DNA of 64,000 nucleotides from Streptomyces vilmorinianum. GTDB taxonomy: Bacteria > Actinomycetota > Actinomycetes > Streptomycetales > Streptomycetaceae. The stretch lies in NCBI RefSeq assembly GCF_005517195.1, contig NZ_CP040244.1, positions 7,458,001 to 7,522,000 on the forward strand, read 5' to 3'. Each line of letters opens with the position of its first letter. Positions within the stretch are counted from its first letter, which is position 1. Positions 17,302 to 26,326 of the stretch are shown one piece after another. The translations under genes were made by a program, and so were the position numbers. The notes under the pieces are model-generated. The model ran no database searches and was not told where the DNA came from. It saw nothing but the letters and a program-made list of their open reading frames with translations.

Positions 17302-17484
17302 GATCGCGGCTTCCGCGGCGAACGCCGCCCGGGAGGCGTTCACCACCTCGATGCCGGCGAGGTTCCCGATCAGCGCGATCGGGGTGTCGGCGGGGGCGGT
17401 GCCGACGATGGTGGTCATGCGGGACACGAAGGCCGGGGTGCCGAGGGTGCGGAGGCGAAGGCGGAGCTCGTCGCCTGACCGCAC
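17302..17484 (-). pseudogene. Unidentified coding fragment
   Basis: The minus strand reads GDELRLRLRTLGTPAFVSRM, then PADTPIALIGNLAGIEVVNA with near-perfect GC3 bias. It begins at GTG 17484 and runs straight into antisense of the cupin gene with no stop of its own, so it looks like the surviving piece of a truncated gene. I cannot name the family. Confidence 0.4.
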
Positions 17485-17505
17485 CGGGTATCTCAGGGAC
17501 GCACG

Positions 17506-17539
17506 GAAGGCCCCGACCGGGAAACCGGCCGGGGTCTTC
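17506..17539 (+). terminator. Terminator, near-copy of 10326-10359
   Basis: The same 34-bp GAAA-loop hairpin as at 10326, with one C-to-T change in the descending stem. It separates the relic region from the ABC-transporter operon. Confidence 0.8.
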
Positions 17540-17696
17540 GGCTTTTCCCAGCCGGGGCGATGGTCCCGACTCGTGTGGTGATTTCACCGGTTCGGGCGGT
17601 CCGTGACGGCAGAGACGTTACGCCGGATGATGCTCTCCGTAATCGCTGGAACACTTTCCGCAACACCCGCGTGGGTGCTCTCAAGTTGGAGGAAGT

Positions 17697-18110
17697 GTGC
17701 GGAAGTTGGCAACGGTGGCGGTGGCTACGGGGTTGTTCCTGGGTGGGGCGGGGGTTGCGGTGGCAGACGCGTGGAAGAGCCTCGGACAGATGCAGACCCT
17801 TGGCGCAGAGCTCCAGGACCCGGAGTACAGGTGGTGGCCCAAGGGCCAGAACCACGGCGGGTTCAACTTCAGGGGGCGGCTCAAGGACCTCGCTCCCGAA
17901 GACGGCCACAACGTCTACGTAGAGGTCAAGGTGGAGGGCTACAGCTGGAACCGGTTCAAGGGCGTTCAGAAGAAGACCATCGCTCTGGACAAGGTCGTCT
18001 ATGACGGCGCTGCCCAGTACACGAAGGACGCGGATATCCGCGTGTGCCGCGATCGGGGCTCCCTGCGACCGGACAACTGCACGTTCCCCAAGTCGTACCG
18101 CCGCAATTAA
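17697..18110 (+). CDS. Small secreted protein encoded next to an ABC exporter
   Basis: A 137-residue protein with a signal peptide (KLATVAVATGLFLGGAGVAV, cleavage near ADA) and a mature domain rich in Trp, Tyr and Lys (EYRWWPKGQNHGGF, VEVKVEGYSW) with a C-terminal Cys pair (VCRDRG, DNCTF) that may form a disulfide. GTG 17697 follows a TTGGAGGAA ribosome site. It lies 33 bp ahead of the ATP-binding protein and probably shares its transcript. No family recognised. Confidence 0.75.
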   Translation: MRKLATVAVATGLFLGGAGVAVADAWKSLGQMQTLGAELQDPEYRWWPKGQNHGGFNFRGRLKDLAPEDGHNVYVEVKVEGYSWNRFKGVQKKTIALDKVVYDGAAQYTKDADIRVCRDRGSLRPDNCTFPKSYRRN

Positions 18111-18143
18111 ACGACAGTCAGCGCGTCAGGGAGTCACACCACC

Positions 18144-18803
18144 ATGAACGCCGTTCTCCGCGCCGAGGGCGTGGATCTCTTCTACGGAACGCACCAGGCC
18201 GTCAGCGGTGCCGACTTCACCTTGCGGCGCGGAGAAGTGGCCGCTGTCATGGGAAGCAGTGGCTCCGGGAAGTCGTCGCTGCTGTACTGCCTAGCCGGGG
18301 TGCTGGCACCGGCGCACGGCGCCGTCTCCTTCGACGGAGTCGCGTTCTCGACGCTCACCGACGACGAGCTGGGCACGCTGCGACGTGAGCGGTTCGGATT
18401 CGTCTTCCAGTACGGGGAGTTGCTGCCCGAGCTGACGGTCGAGGAGAACGCCGCACTCCCCCTGCGCCTCGCCGGCCAGCGCAAGGCGCCTGCCCACGCC
18501 GCGGCCGGTGAGGTGCTGGGACGGCTGGGAATGACCGAGCTGTTGCAGCGCAGGACCTCGCAGCTGTCCGGCGGCCAGAGCCAGCGCGTCGCAGTCGCCC
18601 GGGCGCTCGTTCACCGACCGGACGTGGTGTTCGCCGACGAGCCGACCGGCGCTCTCGACAGCGTCAACGCCGCCGCGGTACTGGAGGAGTTCCTGCGGCT
18701 CGCACGGGATCAGGGCACCGCCGTAGTCATCGTCACGCACGACGCGACGGTGGCCGAACACGCCGACAGCCGATACACGATGGCCGACGGGATCCTGAAG
18801 TGA
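18144..18803 (+). CDS. ABC transporter ATP-binding protein (LolD/MacB/FtsE type)
   Basis: A 219-residue ATPase with Walker A GSSGSGKSS, Q-loop FVFQYGELLPELT, signature LSGGQSQR, Walker B VVFADEPTGALD and switch His in VIVTHD. This subclass pairs with FtsX/MacB-type permeases and drives mechanotransmission or export of peptides, lipoproteins or drugs across the membrane. Its stop overlaps the start of the permease gene by 4 bp, so the two are translationally coupled. Confidence 0.95.
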   Translation: MNAVLRAEGVDLFYGTHQAVSGADFTLRRGEVAAVMGSSGSGKSSLLYCLAGVLAPAHGAVSFDGVAFSTLTDDELGTLRRERFGFVFQYGELLPELTVEENAALPLRLAGQRKAPAHAAAGEVLGRLGMTELLQRRTSQLSGGQSQRVAVARALVHRPDVVFADEPTGALDSVNAAAVLEEFLRLARDQGTAVVIVTHDATVAEHADSRYTMADGILK

Positions 18804-21082
18804 GCCCTCTCCTGCTCGGTATGCAGCTGCTGTGGCGTGGCGGACGCAGGGGGCGGGCCCGCTTCCTCCTGATGACCTTCGGCTGCGCACTCGGGGTTGC
18901 CTGCCTAGCCGCCGTCCTCAGCATCCCTACGATCCTCGCCGCCCAGGACGCCCGGTCGGCTGCCCGTAATCCCGATCAGGTCGTCGAGGTCAAGCGCGAC
19001 TTGACGGAGGACGACACCGTCTTCTTGAACCGCGTTCATGACGATGCGTACGGATCCGAACCTCTGCGCCGCGTGTTCATCGCCCGTGCGACCCACGGAC
19101 CCACCCCGGTTCCGCCGGGTGTCGAGCGGTTGCCCGCCCCCGGCGAGGTTCTTGTCTCGCCTCGCCTGCGACGGATTCTTGCCGAGAGCCCCGGGGTGGC
19201 CGGACTGCTGCCAGGGCGCGTGACCGAGACCATCGGGCCGGAAGGTCTGACCGGCCCGGACGAACTGTTCGCATACATCGGCACCAGGCATGACCAGATC
19301 AGCGATCCGCTGCTTCTGCACCATTTCGGTGGGCCGTACCCCCCTTACACCGTCGTCGAAGAGTCCACCCTCGACATCCTGCGGTTCACCCTCGCCTGCG
19401 TGGTGCTGCTGCCCCTCTCCGTGTTCCTGTCTGTGTGTGCCCGGCTGTCCGCCGAGTCCCGCGCCCGCAGGCTCGCCGCGCTGCGGCTCGTCGGGCTGAG
19501 CGTCAAGGACACGCTGCGGGTCAACGCCGGCGAGACCGTGGCCGCGGCCTTCCTCGGCGCGCTGCTCGGCGTCGGCGGATACCTCATCGTCAACGAGATC
19601 GTGGCGAGGGTCGGCCTTCCCGGTCTCCATTGGTACCCGGCCGACGGACGCCCCGAGGCCACCACGCTCGCAGTCTGTCTGATCCTCTGCCCGGCCCTCG
19701 CCTGGTTCGTCGGACGGCACAGTGCCCGTGCGGCCGCTCTCACTCCGCTCAATGTCCGTCGCACCGCCGAGCGGCAGCCGCCCAGGATGCACGGGATGCT
19801 GCTCCTGGTCCCCGGGCTCGGCGTCATCGGCGGCTACTGCACGCTCAGCGTGCTGGGGAAAGATCCATCCGGCGGCTCCGCCAACACTCTCATCGTTCCC
19901 GCCGCTGTCCTGCTGACCGGAGCCGGACTGGTCTTCGGGCTGCCACCAATCACCACGTGGCTCGCCCGGCGGCTCGCCGGCACCGCGCGCTCGCTTCCTC
20001 TGGCACTTGCGATGCGTCGTGCCGAAGTGGAGCCAGGTGCCTCGCTGCGCGTGGTCACCGGGCTCGTGCTGCTGGTCTTCGCCACCTCGCTGACCCAGGG
20101 TGTTCTCGTCGAGCTGGACCAGGTCAGCCGCCGTACGGCGCCCGTCCAGGAGTACGCGGTGCCTCTGAGCGAGCTCACTCCCCAGCAGAGCGACAGGCTG
20201 AAGCGAGTGGACGGCGCGAAGGCGTACGCCACCACGCTCTCCTCCTGGACCCCCATGGACGACACCCCTATCAGGCCCACTCTCCATGGCATCATCGCCA
20301 CCTGCGCCCAACTCGCAGCCTTCGTCGAGTGGTCGCACGGCTGTGTCGACGGGAAGGTGCTCCGTCTGTACGACCTGAACAGCTCCATGAACGCCGATGC
20401 AGTGCCCGGTCGCAGCTTCCCGTTCGTCCTGAAGAACCGGAAGCTCACGCTCACCGTGCCACGCGAACAGATGACCGTCCGCGCGTATCAACCTTCCGCG
20501 TTCTCCGGTTCGGATGTACTCATCCCGCCCTCGTTGGCTCGCACCGACGAACTGTCGTCGGGCTCGGAGCTCAATCTCCTCAGCGACGCCGATCCGCAGA
20601 CCGTCCGCACAGTTCTCAATGGCGTCGGCGCCATCGCCCCCACCGCCGAGATCGACCCCGTCGGCATCGTCGTCGAGTCCCTCGCCCAGCTCACCGTCAT
20701 CCGCAGTCTCCTCGGCGCCGGCATGGTCCTCGGCCTCGTCATCAGCGTCGCCGCGTTCGTCGTCTCCGTCGCCGACCGAGCCATGGAGCGGCGCGGGCAG
20801 GTCGCCGCTCTCGCGTTGCTCGGGGCGCGGGCTGCGACGTTGCGGGTGGTGCAGTGTGCGCAGGTGGTGTTGCCGCTCGGTGTCGGGCTCGGGGCGGCCG
20901 TCGTCACCGGGTGGCTTGCCGAGTCGAGTTATCTGATCACCGGGGGCGGGGCCGTGCACTGGGACTGGAGTGGGCTGCCGCTGCTGCTCGTCTGCTGCCT
21001 CGGGGTGCTCCTCGCCGCCGCGGCCGCGTCGCTGCCGCTCGTACGGCGCCATGTCGATCCCGAGCACATCCGGCGCGACTGA
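18800..21082 (+). CDS. FtsX-like ABC transporter permease
   Basis: A 760-residue permease with two FtsX-type units. An N-terminal transmembrane helix is followed by a large extracellular domain, three helices near 190-310, a short central pair of helices, a second extracellular region and three C-terminal helices (SLLGAGMVLGLVISVAAFVV, then the last helix near LPLLLVCCLGVLLAAAAASL). It starts at GTG 18800 within the end of the ATPase gene. The preceding secreted protein may be a substrate or an accessory factor; that is inference. Confidence 0.93.
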   Translation: MSPLLLGMQLLWRGGRRGRARFLLMTFGCALGVACLAAVLSIPTILAAQDARSAARNPDQVVEVKRDLTEDDTVFLNRVHDDAYGSEPLRRVFIARATHGPTPVPPGVERLPAPGEVLVSPRLRRILAESPGVAGLLPGRVTETIGPEGLTGPDELFAYIGTRHDQISDPLLLHHFGGPYPPYTVVEESTLDILRFTLACVVLLPLSVFLSVCARLSAESRARRLAALRLVGLSVKDTLRVNAGETVAAAFLGALLGVGGYLIVNEIVARVGLPGLHWYPADGRPEATTLAVCLILCPALAWFVGRHSARAAALTPLNVRRTAERQPPRMHGMLLLVPGLGVIGGYCTLSVLGKDPSGGSANTLIVPAAVLLTGAGLVFGLPPITTWLARRLAGTARSLPLALAMRRAEVEPGASLRVVTGLVLLVFATSLTQGVLVELDQVSRRTAPVQEYAVPLSELTPQQSDRLKRVDGAKAYATTLSSWTPMDDTPIRPTLHGIIATCAQLAAFVEWSHGCVDGKVLRLYDLNSSMNADAVPGRSFPFVLKNRKLTLTVPREQMTVRAYQPSAFSGSDVLIPPSLARTDELSSGSELNLLSDADPQTVRTVLNGVGAIAPTAEIDPVGIVVESLAQLTVIRSLLGAGMVLGLVISVAAFVVSVADRAMERRGQVAALALLGARAATLRVVQCAQVVLPLGVGLGAAVVTGWLAESSYLITGGGAVHWDWSGLPLLLVCCLGVLLAAAAASLPLVRRHVDPEHIRRD

Positions 21083-21091
21083 CCCCTCGCG

Positions 21092-22450
21092 TCACCCGGT
21101 CCGGCGCCGCTCGATCGGCGGCAGGCGGTAACTGCCGTCGAGGACAGCGGTCTTCGGCATGTACAGGCGCACGATCGGGCGGAAGTCGCCCTCCGGCGTC
21201 GGGAGCCAGTTGGCCGCCTCAGCCGGGGCCTCGGGGCGGCGGTGCTGGAGGACGAGGGTCAGGGAGCCGTCTTCGGCGTACACCAGGCCGGGGGTGCGGT
21301 CGCCCACCGAGTACCGGTCGATGGGGTTGTCGACCAGGTAGTAGTCCGGGGTGTCGTACATGGTCACCGACCAGAACGCCTCGACGGGCGGCGGCTGGTC
21401 GAAGCGCAGGACGTAGGCGTGGGCGCCGTTCAGCTGCCGGCCGTCGGAGTCGGTGTACGTGGCCGCGTACACCGACTCGTAGCCGTGGTTGCCCCAGAGC
21501 CCGGCCCTCGCCGCCGCGGCCCTGGCCAGGTAGGAGGCCTCGCGGTCGGCCATCCGCCACTGCGGTGAGCTGAGGGTGCCGACGCCGAAGTGGTCGAGGT
21601 TGTAGTCGAAGAGATGCGGGTCGGTGGTCCAGCTGCCCGCCGGGCCCTCCCCGGCGGACGGCGGCCTGGTCGCCGCCTCGACACGCTCCTTGCCCGCCGC
21701 GAGGCCTTCGGTCAGCGCCCGTACGAGAGCGGGGTCCGCGTCCCGGTACGGGGAGGGGCCCTCCTCCAGGAGGCCCAGCGGCTGGAAGCGGGCCTCGTAC
21801 GCCTGGTCCGGGGCGGAGGACGGGAAGTCGGCCATCCAGACCCGCAGTTGCTCGAAGAAGCGCAGCGGCTCCGGTACGTCCGGGTCGGGGGACGGCAGCC
21901 CGTGGAGGTGCGCGGCCCCGTCGAGCGGGGTCAGGGTCAGCTGCTCCTGCAGGGCCCGGACCCCGGGCAGGTCCTCGGGGCCGTCGCAGGCGTTGCGGCC
22001 GACGATCGTGACGACGGAGGTGGGCGCGTCGATGACCCCGCTCACCCCCTCGGGCTCGGTGCCGGCCCAGCCCGGTGGGGCGATCAGCCAGTCGCCCGCC
22101 CCGGTGCCGGTGGCGCGCTTGCCGACGTACGCGAAGTTGTCGGTCCACACGTCCACGAACTGCAGGACGTGGTACGCGCCCGCCGTGTCCGGGACGTGCA
22201 GGAGGAGCGGGCCGCCGGAGAGGTCCAGCTGGGCGATCGAGTAGACAGTGTCGTTGTTCACCGACACGAAGTGGGCGTCGGGTGCGGCGAGTCGGGTCGC
22301 GTGGGAGAAGGTGTTGAAGGGCGCCTGCGGCAGTGGCCCGAAGCCCTTCCGCAGGAAGGCGGCGACCGTCGACACGTCGAAGACGAGCGGGTAGCCGTAG
22401 ACGTACGCGTCGGCGGCCATCGCCTGGGCCTCGTCCAGTGTGAGCTGCAC
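21092..22450 (-). CDS. DUF1254/DUF1214 domain protein
   Basis: A 452-residue protein with the DUF1254 start (EAQAMAADAYVYGYPLVFD) and conserved NNDTVYS, followed by a C-terminal DUF1214 domain (YVLRFDQPPPVEAFWSVTMY then DTPDYYLV). These domains usually occur together and the biochemical role is unknown. I chose GTG 22450 since a GAGAGGCGGGA ribosome site precedes it; the frame runs on upstream without sense. No signal peptide is seen. It converges on the permease gene with 9 bp between. Confidence 0.85.
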   Translation of the reverse strand: MQLTLDEAQAMAADAYVYGYPLVFDVSTVAAFLRKGFGPLPQAPFNTFSHATRLAAPDAHFVSVNNDTVYSIAQLDLSGGPLLLHVPDTAGAYHVLQFVDVWTDNFAYVGKRATGTGAGDWLIAPPGWAGTEPEGVSGVIDAPTSVVTIVGRNACDGPEDLPGVRALQEQLTLTPLDGAAHLHGLPSPDPDVPEPLRFFEQLRVWMADFPSSAPDQAYEARFQPLGLLEEGPSPYRDADPALVRALTEGLAAGKERVEAATRPPSAGEGPAGSWTTDPHLFDYNLDHFGVGTLSSPQWRMADREASYLARAAAARAGLWGNHGYESVYAATYTDSDGRQLNGAHAYVLRFDQPPPVEAFWSVTMYDTPDYYLVDNPIDRYSVGDRTPGLVYAEDGSLTLVLQHRRPEAPAEAANWLPTPEGDFRPIVRLYMPKTAVLDGSYRLPPIERRRTG

Positions 22451-22542
22451 GCGATCCCGCCTCTCGGGAGAAGAGTCAGACCGCAACAAACCTCGCATTT
22501 CACCGGCCGCTCTGCATCCTGGCGGATCCGGCGAAACCCGTC

Positions 22543-23880
22543 TCAGGCCACCAGCGCGTGCTCCGTGCGGCGCGTGACGCGGCCCGCGAGGGCCGCGGTC
22601 CCCACCGCGGCGAGGGTGCCGGCGACCAGGGCCGCCCACCACAGGAAGGCCGGGCCGAGACCGGTGTAGACCGTGACGCCCAGGGTGAGGGCGCCGAAGC
22701 GGGCCACACCCCACGTCCAGCTGAAGGCGCCCTGGTAGCGGCCGCGGGCATGGGCGGGGGCGAGGTCGGCGACGATCGCGGCGGCGATGCCCGCGACCAC
22801 CACCTCGCCCAGGGACCAGACGGCCACCGAGACCGTGAAGCCGAAAACACCGCTCGCGAGCCCGGTCAGCGCCACGCCCGCGGCGATCAGGACGCTGCCC
22901 GCGACCTGGACCCGCATCCGTGGCACGCCCGCGAGCCTGGCCGTCGCGAAGGGCTGCAGCACGACCACCAGGATCGCGTTGACCGCCGCCATCGCCCCGT
23001 ACACCGCCGGGGAGAGGCCGCTGTCGTGGATGGCGAGGGGGAGGGCGACCTCGGTGAGCGAGTAGACGAAGAGCTGGACGCCGAAGAGCGGGAACAGCGC
23101 GAGCGCGAGGCGGTCCCGGAACACGACGCCGTATCCGATCCCGTCCCGCGCGGCCGCGTCCTCGGTCACGTCCCCGGTCACGTCCCCGGTCACGTCCTCG
23201 GTCACGTCCCCGGCCGCGTCCTCGGTCACTCCCCCGGCCGCGTCCTCGGTCACGTCCCCGGCCGCCTTCCCGGGCTCCCGAGTCTCCCCAGCCTCCGCCC
23301 CGGCCGCCTTCCCCGGCCGCGCCGGCTCGCTCAGCCGTGTCGCGACGACGACCGCGTAGATCAGCATCGTGCCGGCGTCGATGGCGAACAGCAGCCCGTA
23401 CCCGTGCGCGGCCAGGAAGCCGCCGAGCACGCCCGCCACCGCCGTACCGATGTTCACGCCCCAGCCGAACAGGGCGTACGCCCGCCGCCTGCGCTCCGCG
23501 TCGACGGCATCCGCCATCAGCGCGTACGCGGCGGGCCCGACCAGCGCTCCCGAGGCGCTGACCAGCAGCGCCGCGACCGCCATCGTCCACACGCCCGGCG
23601 CCACGAAGAGCGCGCCCTGCGCGGCGGACGCGCCGAGGAGCCCGATCAGCATCGTCGGGCGGCGGCCGATGCGGTCGGCGAGGACGCCGCCGAGTGCCGG
23701 GCCGAGCAGATTGCCGGCGCCCAGCGCACCGAGGACGTACGAGGTCTCGGTGCCCGTGACACCCCGTGCGGCGAGGAAGAACACGAGGAAGGGCGTGACC
23801 AGGTAGCCGAGGCGGTTGACGATCGTCCCGGCGAAGACGGTCCAGACGGTGGGCGGGAGTCCGCGGAAGGAGGAGAGCAT
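22543..23880 (-). CDS. MFS transporter, 12-helix drug-efflux type
   Basis: About 445 residues with 12 predicted helices and the loop 2-3 motif ADRIGRRPTM. The central loop is expanded by DVTEDAAG-type tandem repeats. I prefer ATG 23880 (MLSSFRGLPPTVWTVF), where the first helix begins as usual; ATG 23916 would add 12 residues. It is divergent from an ArsR-like regulator whose coding region starts 90 bp away, suggesting that regulator controls it. Substrate unknown. Confidence 0.9.
   Translation of the reverse strand: MLSSFRGLPPTVWTVFAGTIVNRLGYLVTPFLVFFLAARGVTGTETSYVLGALGAGNLLGPALGGVLADRIGRRPTMLIGLLGASAAQGALFVAPGVWTMAVAALLVSASGALVGPAAYALMADAVDAERRRRAYALFGWGVNIGTAVAGVLGGFLAAHGYGLLFAIDAGTMLIYAVVVATRLSEPARPGKAAGAEAGETREPGKAAGDVTEDAAGGVTEDAAGDVTEDVTGDVTGDVTEDAAARDGIGYGVVFRDRLALALFPLFGVQLFVYSLTEVALPLAIHDSGLSPAVYGAMAAVNAILVVVLQPFATARLAGVPRMRVQVAGSVLIAAGVALTGLASGVFGFTVSVAVWSLGEVVVAGIAAAIVADLAPAHARGRYQGAFSWTWGVARFGALTLGVTVYTGLGPAFLWWAALVAGTLAAVGTAALAGRVTRRTEHALVA
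23148..23275. repeat. 12-bp in-frame repeat in the MFS central loop
   Basis: About nine degenerate copies of a 12-bp unit encode Asp-Val-Thr-Glu/Gly-Asp units between helices 6 and 7. Confidence 0.8.
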
Positions 23881-23969
23881 GCGAGGAGACTGGACCCCGG
23901 CGATCCGCCGATCCATTGATTAAGCTCAGACCGAATCGATCCGCAGTACAGGCCCGGGGGCGGCGGCGC

Positions 23970-25022
23970 ATGGAATCGGAACTCACCTTCTCCACGGCTG
24001 ACCTGGCGCAGACCCGGTTCCGGGTCTCCCCCATGTGGGAGGTCGTCACCAGCTTCCGGCTGCTCGCGGACGACCCGCCCCTGCACCGCCGTTGGGCGGC
24101 CCAGGTGCGCCCCCGGCTCGCCCGCGCCGGACTCGACTCCGGCTGGCTCGCCGCGCTGATCCCCGGCACCGGCTACCTCGCCGACTTCCTCACCCCGACC
24201 CCCGTCACCCCCTTCCCCACGCTCGCCGCCGAACTGGACGCGATCCGCCGCACCCCGCCCGAGCGGGTACGCGAGGACCTGGCCACACTCGACACCAAGC
24301 GGTCCGCGGGCCGCACCCCCTCCGCCCGCCTGCGGCTGCTGCACGACGCCCCCGAGGCGGCCCTGGAGAAGGTCGTCGCCGAGATCGAGTGCTACTGGGA
24401 GCTCGCCCTCGCCCCCTACTGGGCCCGCATCCGCCGGCTCCTCGAGGCGGACGTCTTCCACCGGGCCCGCCAGGTCGCCGAGCACGGCTCCGCGCGCGTG
24501 CTCGGCGAACTGCACGAGACCGTACGGTGGGACGACGGCACCCTGCGTCTCGTACGCCGCCACTGCGCGCTGACCCGCGACCAGACGGGCTCGGGCCTGC
24601 TGCTGATCCCCTCGGCGTTCGCCTGGCCGCGCGTCCTGACCCGGTCCGTACCCCCGGGCCCGCCCCAACTCGCGTATCCCGCAAGGGGAAGCGGCAATCT
24701 GTGGGAGCCAAGGACCGGTACCGGTACCGGTACCGGTACCGGTACCGGTGCCAGTACCGGCACGGGCACCGGCACCGGCACCGAGGCCGTCGCCGCCGTC
24801 ATCGGCCGCTCCCGCACCCTGCTCCTCACCGAGCTCGACACCCCGGCCTCGACCACCCAGCTCGCCGCCCACTGCGGCATGTCCGCGGCCGGTGTCTCCC
24901 AGCACCTCACCGCACTGCGCAACGCGGGCCTCGTCACCGCGCACCGCAGCGGCCGCTCGGTCCTCTACGCCCGTACGTCGGTCGCGGACGCCCTGCTCGC
25001 CCCCTCCGGAGAGCTCGCGTGA
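23970..25022 (+). CDS. ArsR-like winged-helix transcriptional regulator
   Basis: A 350-residue regulator of a Streptomyces type with a long N-terminal domain (SELTFSTADLAQTRFRVSPM) and a C-terminal ArsR helix-turn-helix (TTQLAAHCGMSAAGVSQHLT, then ALRNAGLVTAHRSGRSVLY). ATG 23970 is the chosen start. A hexanucleotide repeat encoding Thr-Gly pairs links the two domains. It is divergent from the MFS gene and likely regulates it. Confidence 0.87.
   Translation: MESELTFSTADLAQTRFRVSPMWEVVTSFRLLADDPPLHRRWAAQVRPRLARAGLDSGWLAALIPGTGYLADFLTPTPVTPFPTLAAELDAIRRTPPERVREDLATLDTKRSAGRTPSARLRLLHDAPEAALEKVVAEIECYWELALAPYWARIRRLLEADVFHRARQVAEHGSARVLGELHETVRWDDGTLRLVRRHCALTRDQTGSGLLLIPSAFAWPRVLTRSVPPGPPQLAYPARGSGNLWEPRTGTGTGTGTGTGASTGTGTGTGTEAVAAVIGRSRTLLLTELDTPASTTQLAAHCGMSAAGVSQHLTALRNAGLVTAHRSGRSVLYARTSVADALLAPSGELA
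24717..24785 (+). repeat. Hexanucleotide repeat encoding Thr-Gly
   Basis: Around eleven copies of a 6-bp unit (GGTACC, later GGCACC) encode alternating Thr and Gly just before the helix-turn-helix domain. Confidence 0.9.
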
Positions 25023-25095
25023 CGCCCTGACCGGAGCGCACCGCGGCGCTCCACCGGCTCCGCCGCCGCCTCCTCCTCCACCACCTCCTCCGCTC

Positions 25096-25126
25096 TTGCG
25101 CTGAAGTGGACTCCAACTCCTAGAGT
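25096..25126 (+). promoter_or_regulatory. MerR-type promoter with 19-bp spacer
   Basis: TTGCGC (25096-25101) and TAGAGT (25121-25126) are 19 bp apart, with the inverted repeat AGTGGACTCCAACT (imperfect) in the spacer. An overlong spacer with an internal dyad is the mark of MerR-activated promoters. It lies 24 bp upstream of the aldo/keto reductase start. No merR gene is adjacent, so the activator would be encoded elsewhere. Confidence 0.5.
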
Positions 25127-25149
25127 CTCGCGGCGAGAAGGAGGTCTAC

Positions 25150-26205
25150 ATGCGCTATCGCGTACTCGGCGGGACCGGTATCGAAGTGAGCACGTACTGC
25201 CTCGGCGCCATGATGTTCGGCGCCGTCGGCAACCCGGATCACGACGACTCCGTACGGATCATCCACGCCGCCCTGGACCAGGGCGTCAACTTCGTCGACA
25301 CCGCCGACATGTACTCCGCCGGCGAGTCCGAGGAGATCGTCGGCAAGGCGCTGCGCGACCCCCGGCGGCGGCAGGACACCGTCCTCGCCACCAAGGTGCA
25401 CTTCCCGATGGGCGAGGGCCGCAACCGCAGCGGGAACTCCCGCTACTGGATCACCCGGGCCGTGGAGGAGAGCCTGAAGCGGCTCGGCACCGACTGGATC
25501 GACCTCTACCAGGTCCACCGGCCCGACCACCGCACGGACGTCGAGGAGACGCTCGCAGTCCTCGGTGACCTCCAGACCCAGGGCAAGATCCGGGCGTTCG
25601 GCTGCTCCACCTTCCCCGCCGAGGAGATCGCCGAGGCGCACCACGTCGCCGAGCGGCGAGGCCTGCGCCGCTTCCGGACCGAGCAGCCGCCGTACTCGAT
25701 CCTCGCGCGCGGGGTGGAGCGCTCGGTCCTGCCGACCGCGCAGCGGTACGGGATGGGGGTGCTGACCTGGAGTCCGCTGGCGGCCGGGTTCCTCACCGGG
25801 AAGTACCGCAAGGGCCGGCCGATCGACCTGACCAGCGGGCGTGCCGCGCTCGCCCCGCACCGCTTCGACCCGGCGCTCCCCGAGAACGCCGCCAAGCTGG
25901 ACGTCGTGGAGCGACTCGTCGCCCTGGCCGAGGAGGTCGGCTGCTCGCTGGCCGAGCTGGCGATGGCCTTCGCGGCCGCGCACCCGGCGGTCACGTCCGT
26001 GATCATCGGGCCGCGGACGCGGGAGCAGCTGGACGGGCTGCTGAAGGGCGCGTCGCTCGTGCTCGACGACGAGGTCCTCGACCGTATCGACGCGATCGTC
26101 CCGCCGGGCACCGATCTCTACCACCCGGACGCCTGGAGCCCGGTGGTCCTGACGGACGCGTCGCTGCGGCGCAGGCCGACGCCGGAGCGCGCGGCGGCGG
26201 ACTGA
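25150..26205 (+). CDS. Aldo/keto reductase
   Basis: A 351-residue NADPH-dependent oxidoreductase of the YajO/Tas-like aldo/keto reductase group. The catalytic Asp-Tyr pair is in FVDTADMYSAGESE, the Lys in ATKVHFP, and the His in YQVHRPD. The C-terminal IIGPRTREQLDGLL binds the cofactor. It has a textbook AAGGAGG ribosome site 7 bp before ATG 25150. The substrate is unknown; many relatives reduce reactive carbonyls. Confidence 0.95.
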   Translation: MRYRVLGGTGIEVSTYCLGAMMFGAVGNPDHDDSVRIIHAALDQGVNFVDTADMYSAGESEEIVGKALRDPRRRQDTVLATKVHFPMGEGRNRSGNSRYWITRAVEESLKRLGTDWIDLYQVHRPDHRTDVEETLAVLGDLQTQGKIRAFGCSTFPAEEIAEAHHVAERRGLRRFRTEQPPYSILARGVERSVLPTAQRYGMGVLTWSPLAAGFLTGKYRKGRPIDLTSGRAALAPHRFDPALPENAAKLDVVERLVALAEEVGCSLAELAMAFAAAHPAVTSVIIGPRTREQLDGLLKGASLVLDDEVLDRIDAIVPPGTDLYHPDAWSPVVLTDASLRRRPTPERAAAD

Positions 26206-26216
26206 GGCGCGGCAGC

Positions 26217-26280
26217 GGACCGAGCCCGGGGTGGACCGAGCCCGGGGTGGACCGAGCCCGGGGTGGACCGAGCCCGGGGT
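26217..26280. repeat. Non-coding 16-bp tandem repeat, four copies
   Basis: Four exact copies of GGACCGAGCCCGGGGT between two genes. The unit is not a multiple of 3; a frame running through it is not the gene's own start region. Confidence 0.92.
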
Positions 26281-26326
26281 GGATGCCTTCGGGCAGTTGT
26301 CAGTCCCGGGGGCCATGCTGGGGCCC

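Noticed and set aside
24717..24785. CRISPR array or regulatory repeat
   Set aside because: Direct 6-bp repeats with no spacers, in frame within the ArsR-like gene. No CRISPR array or cas gene is seen anywhere.
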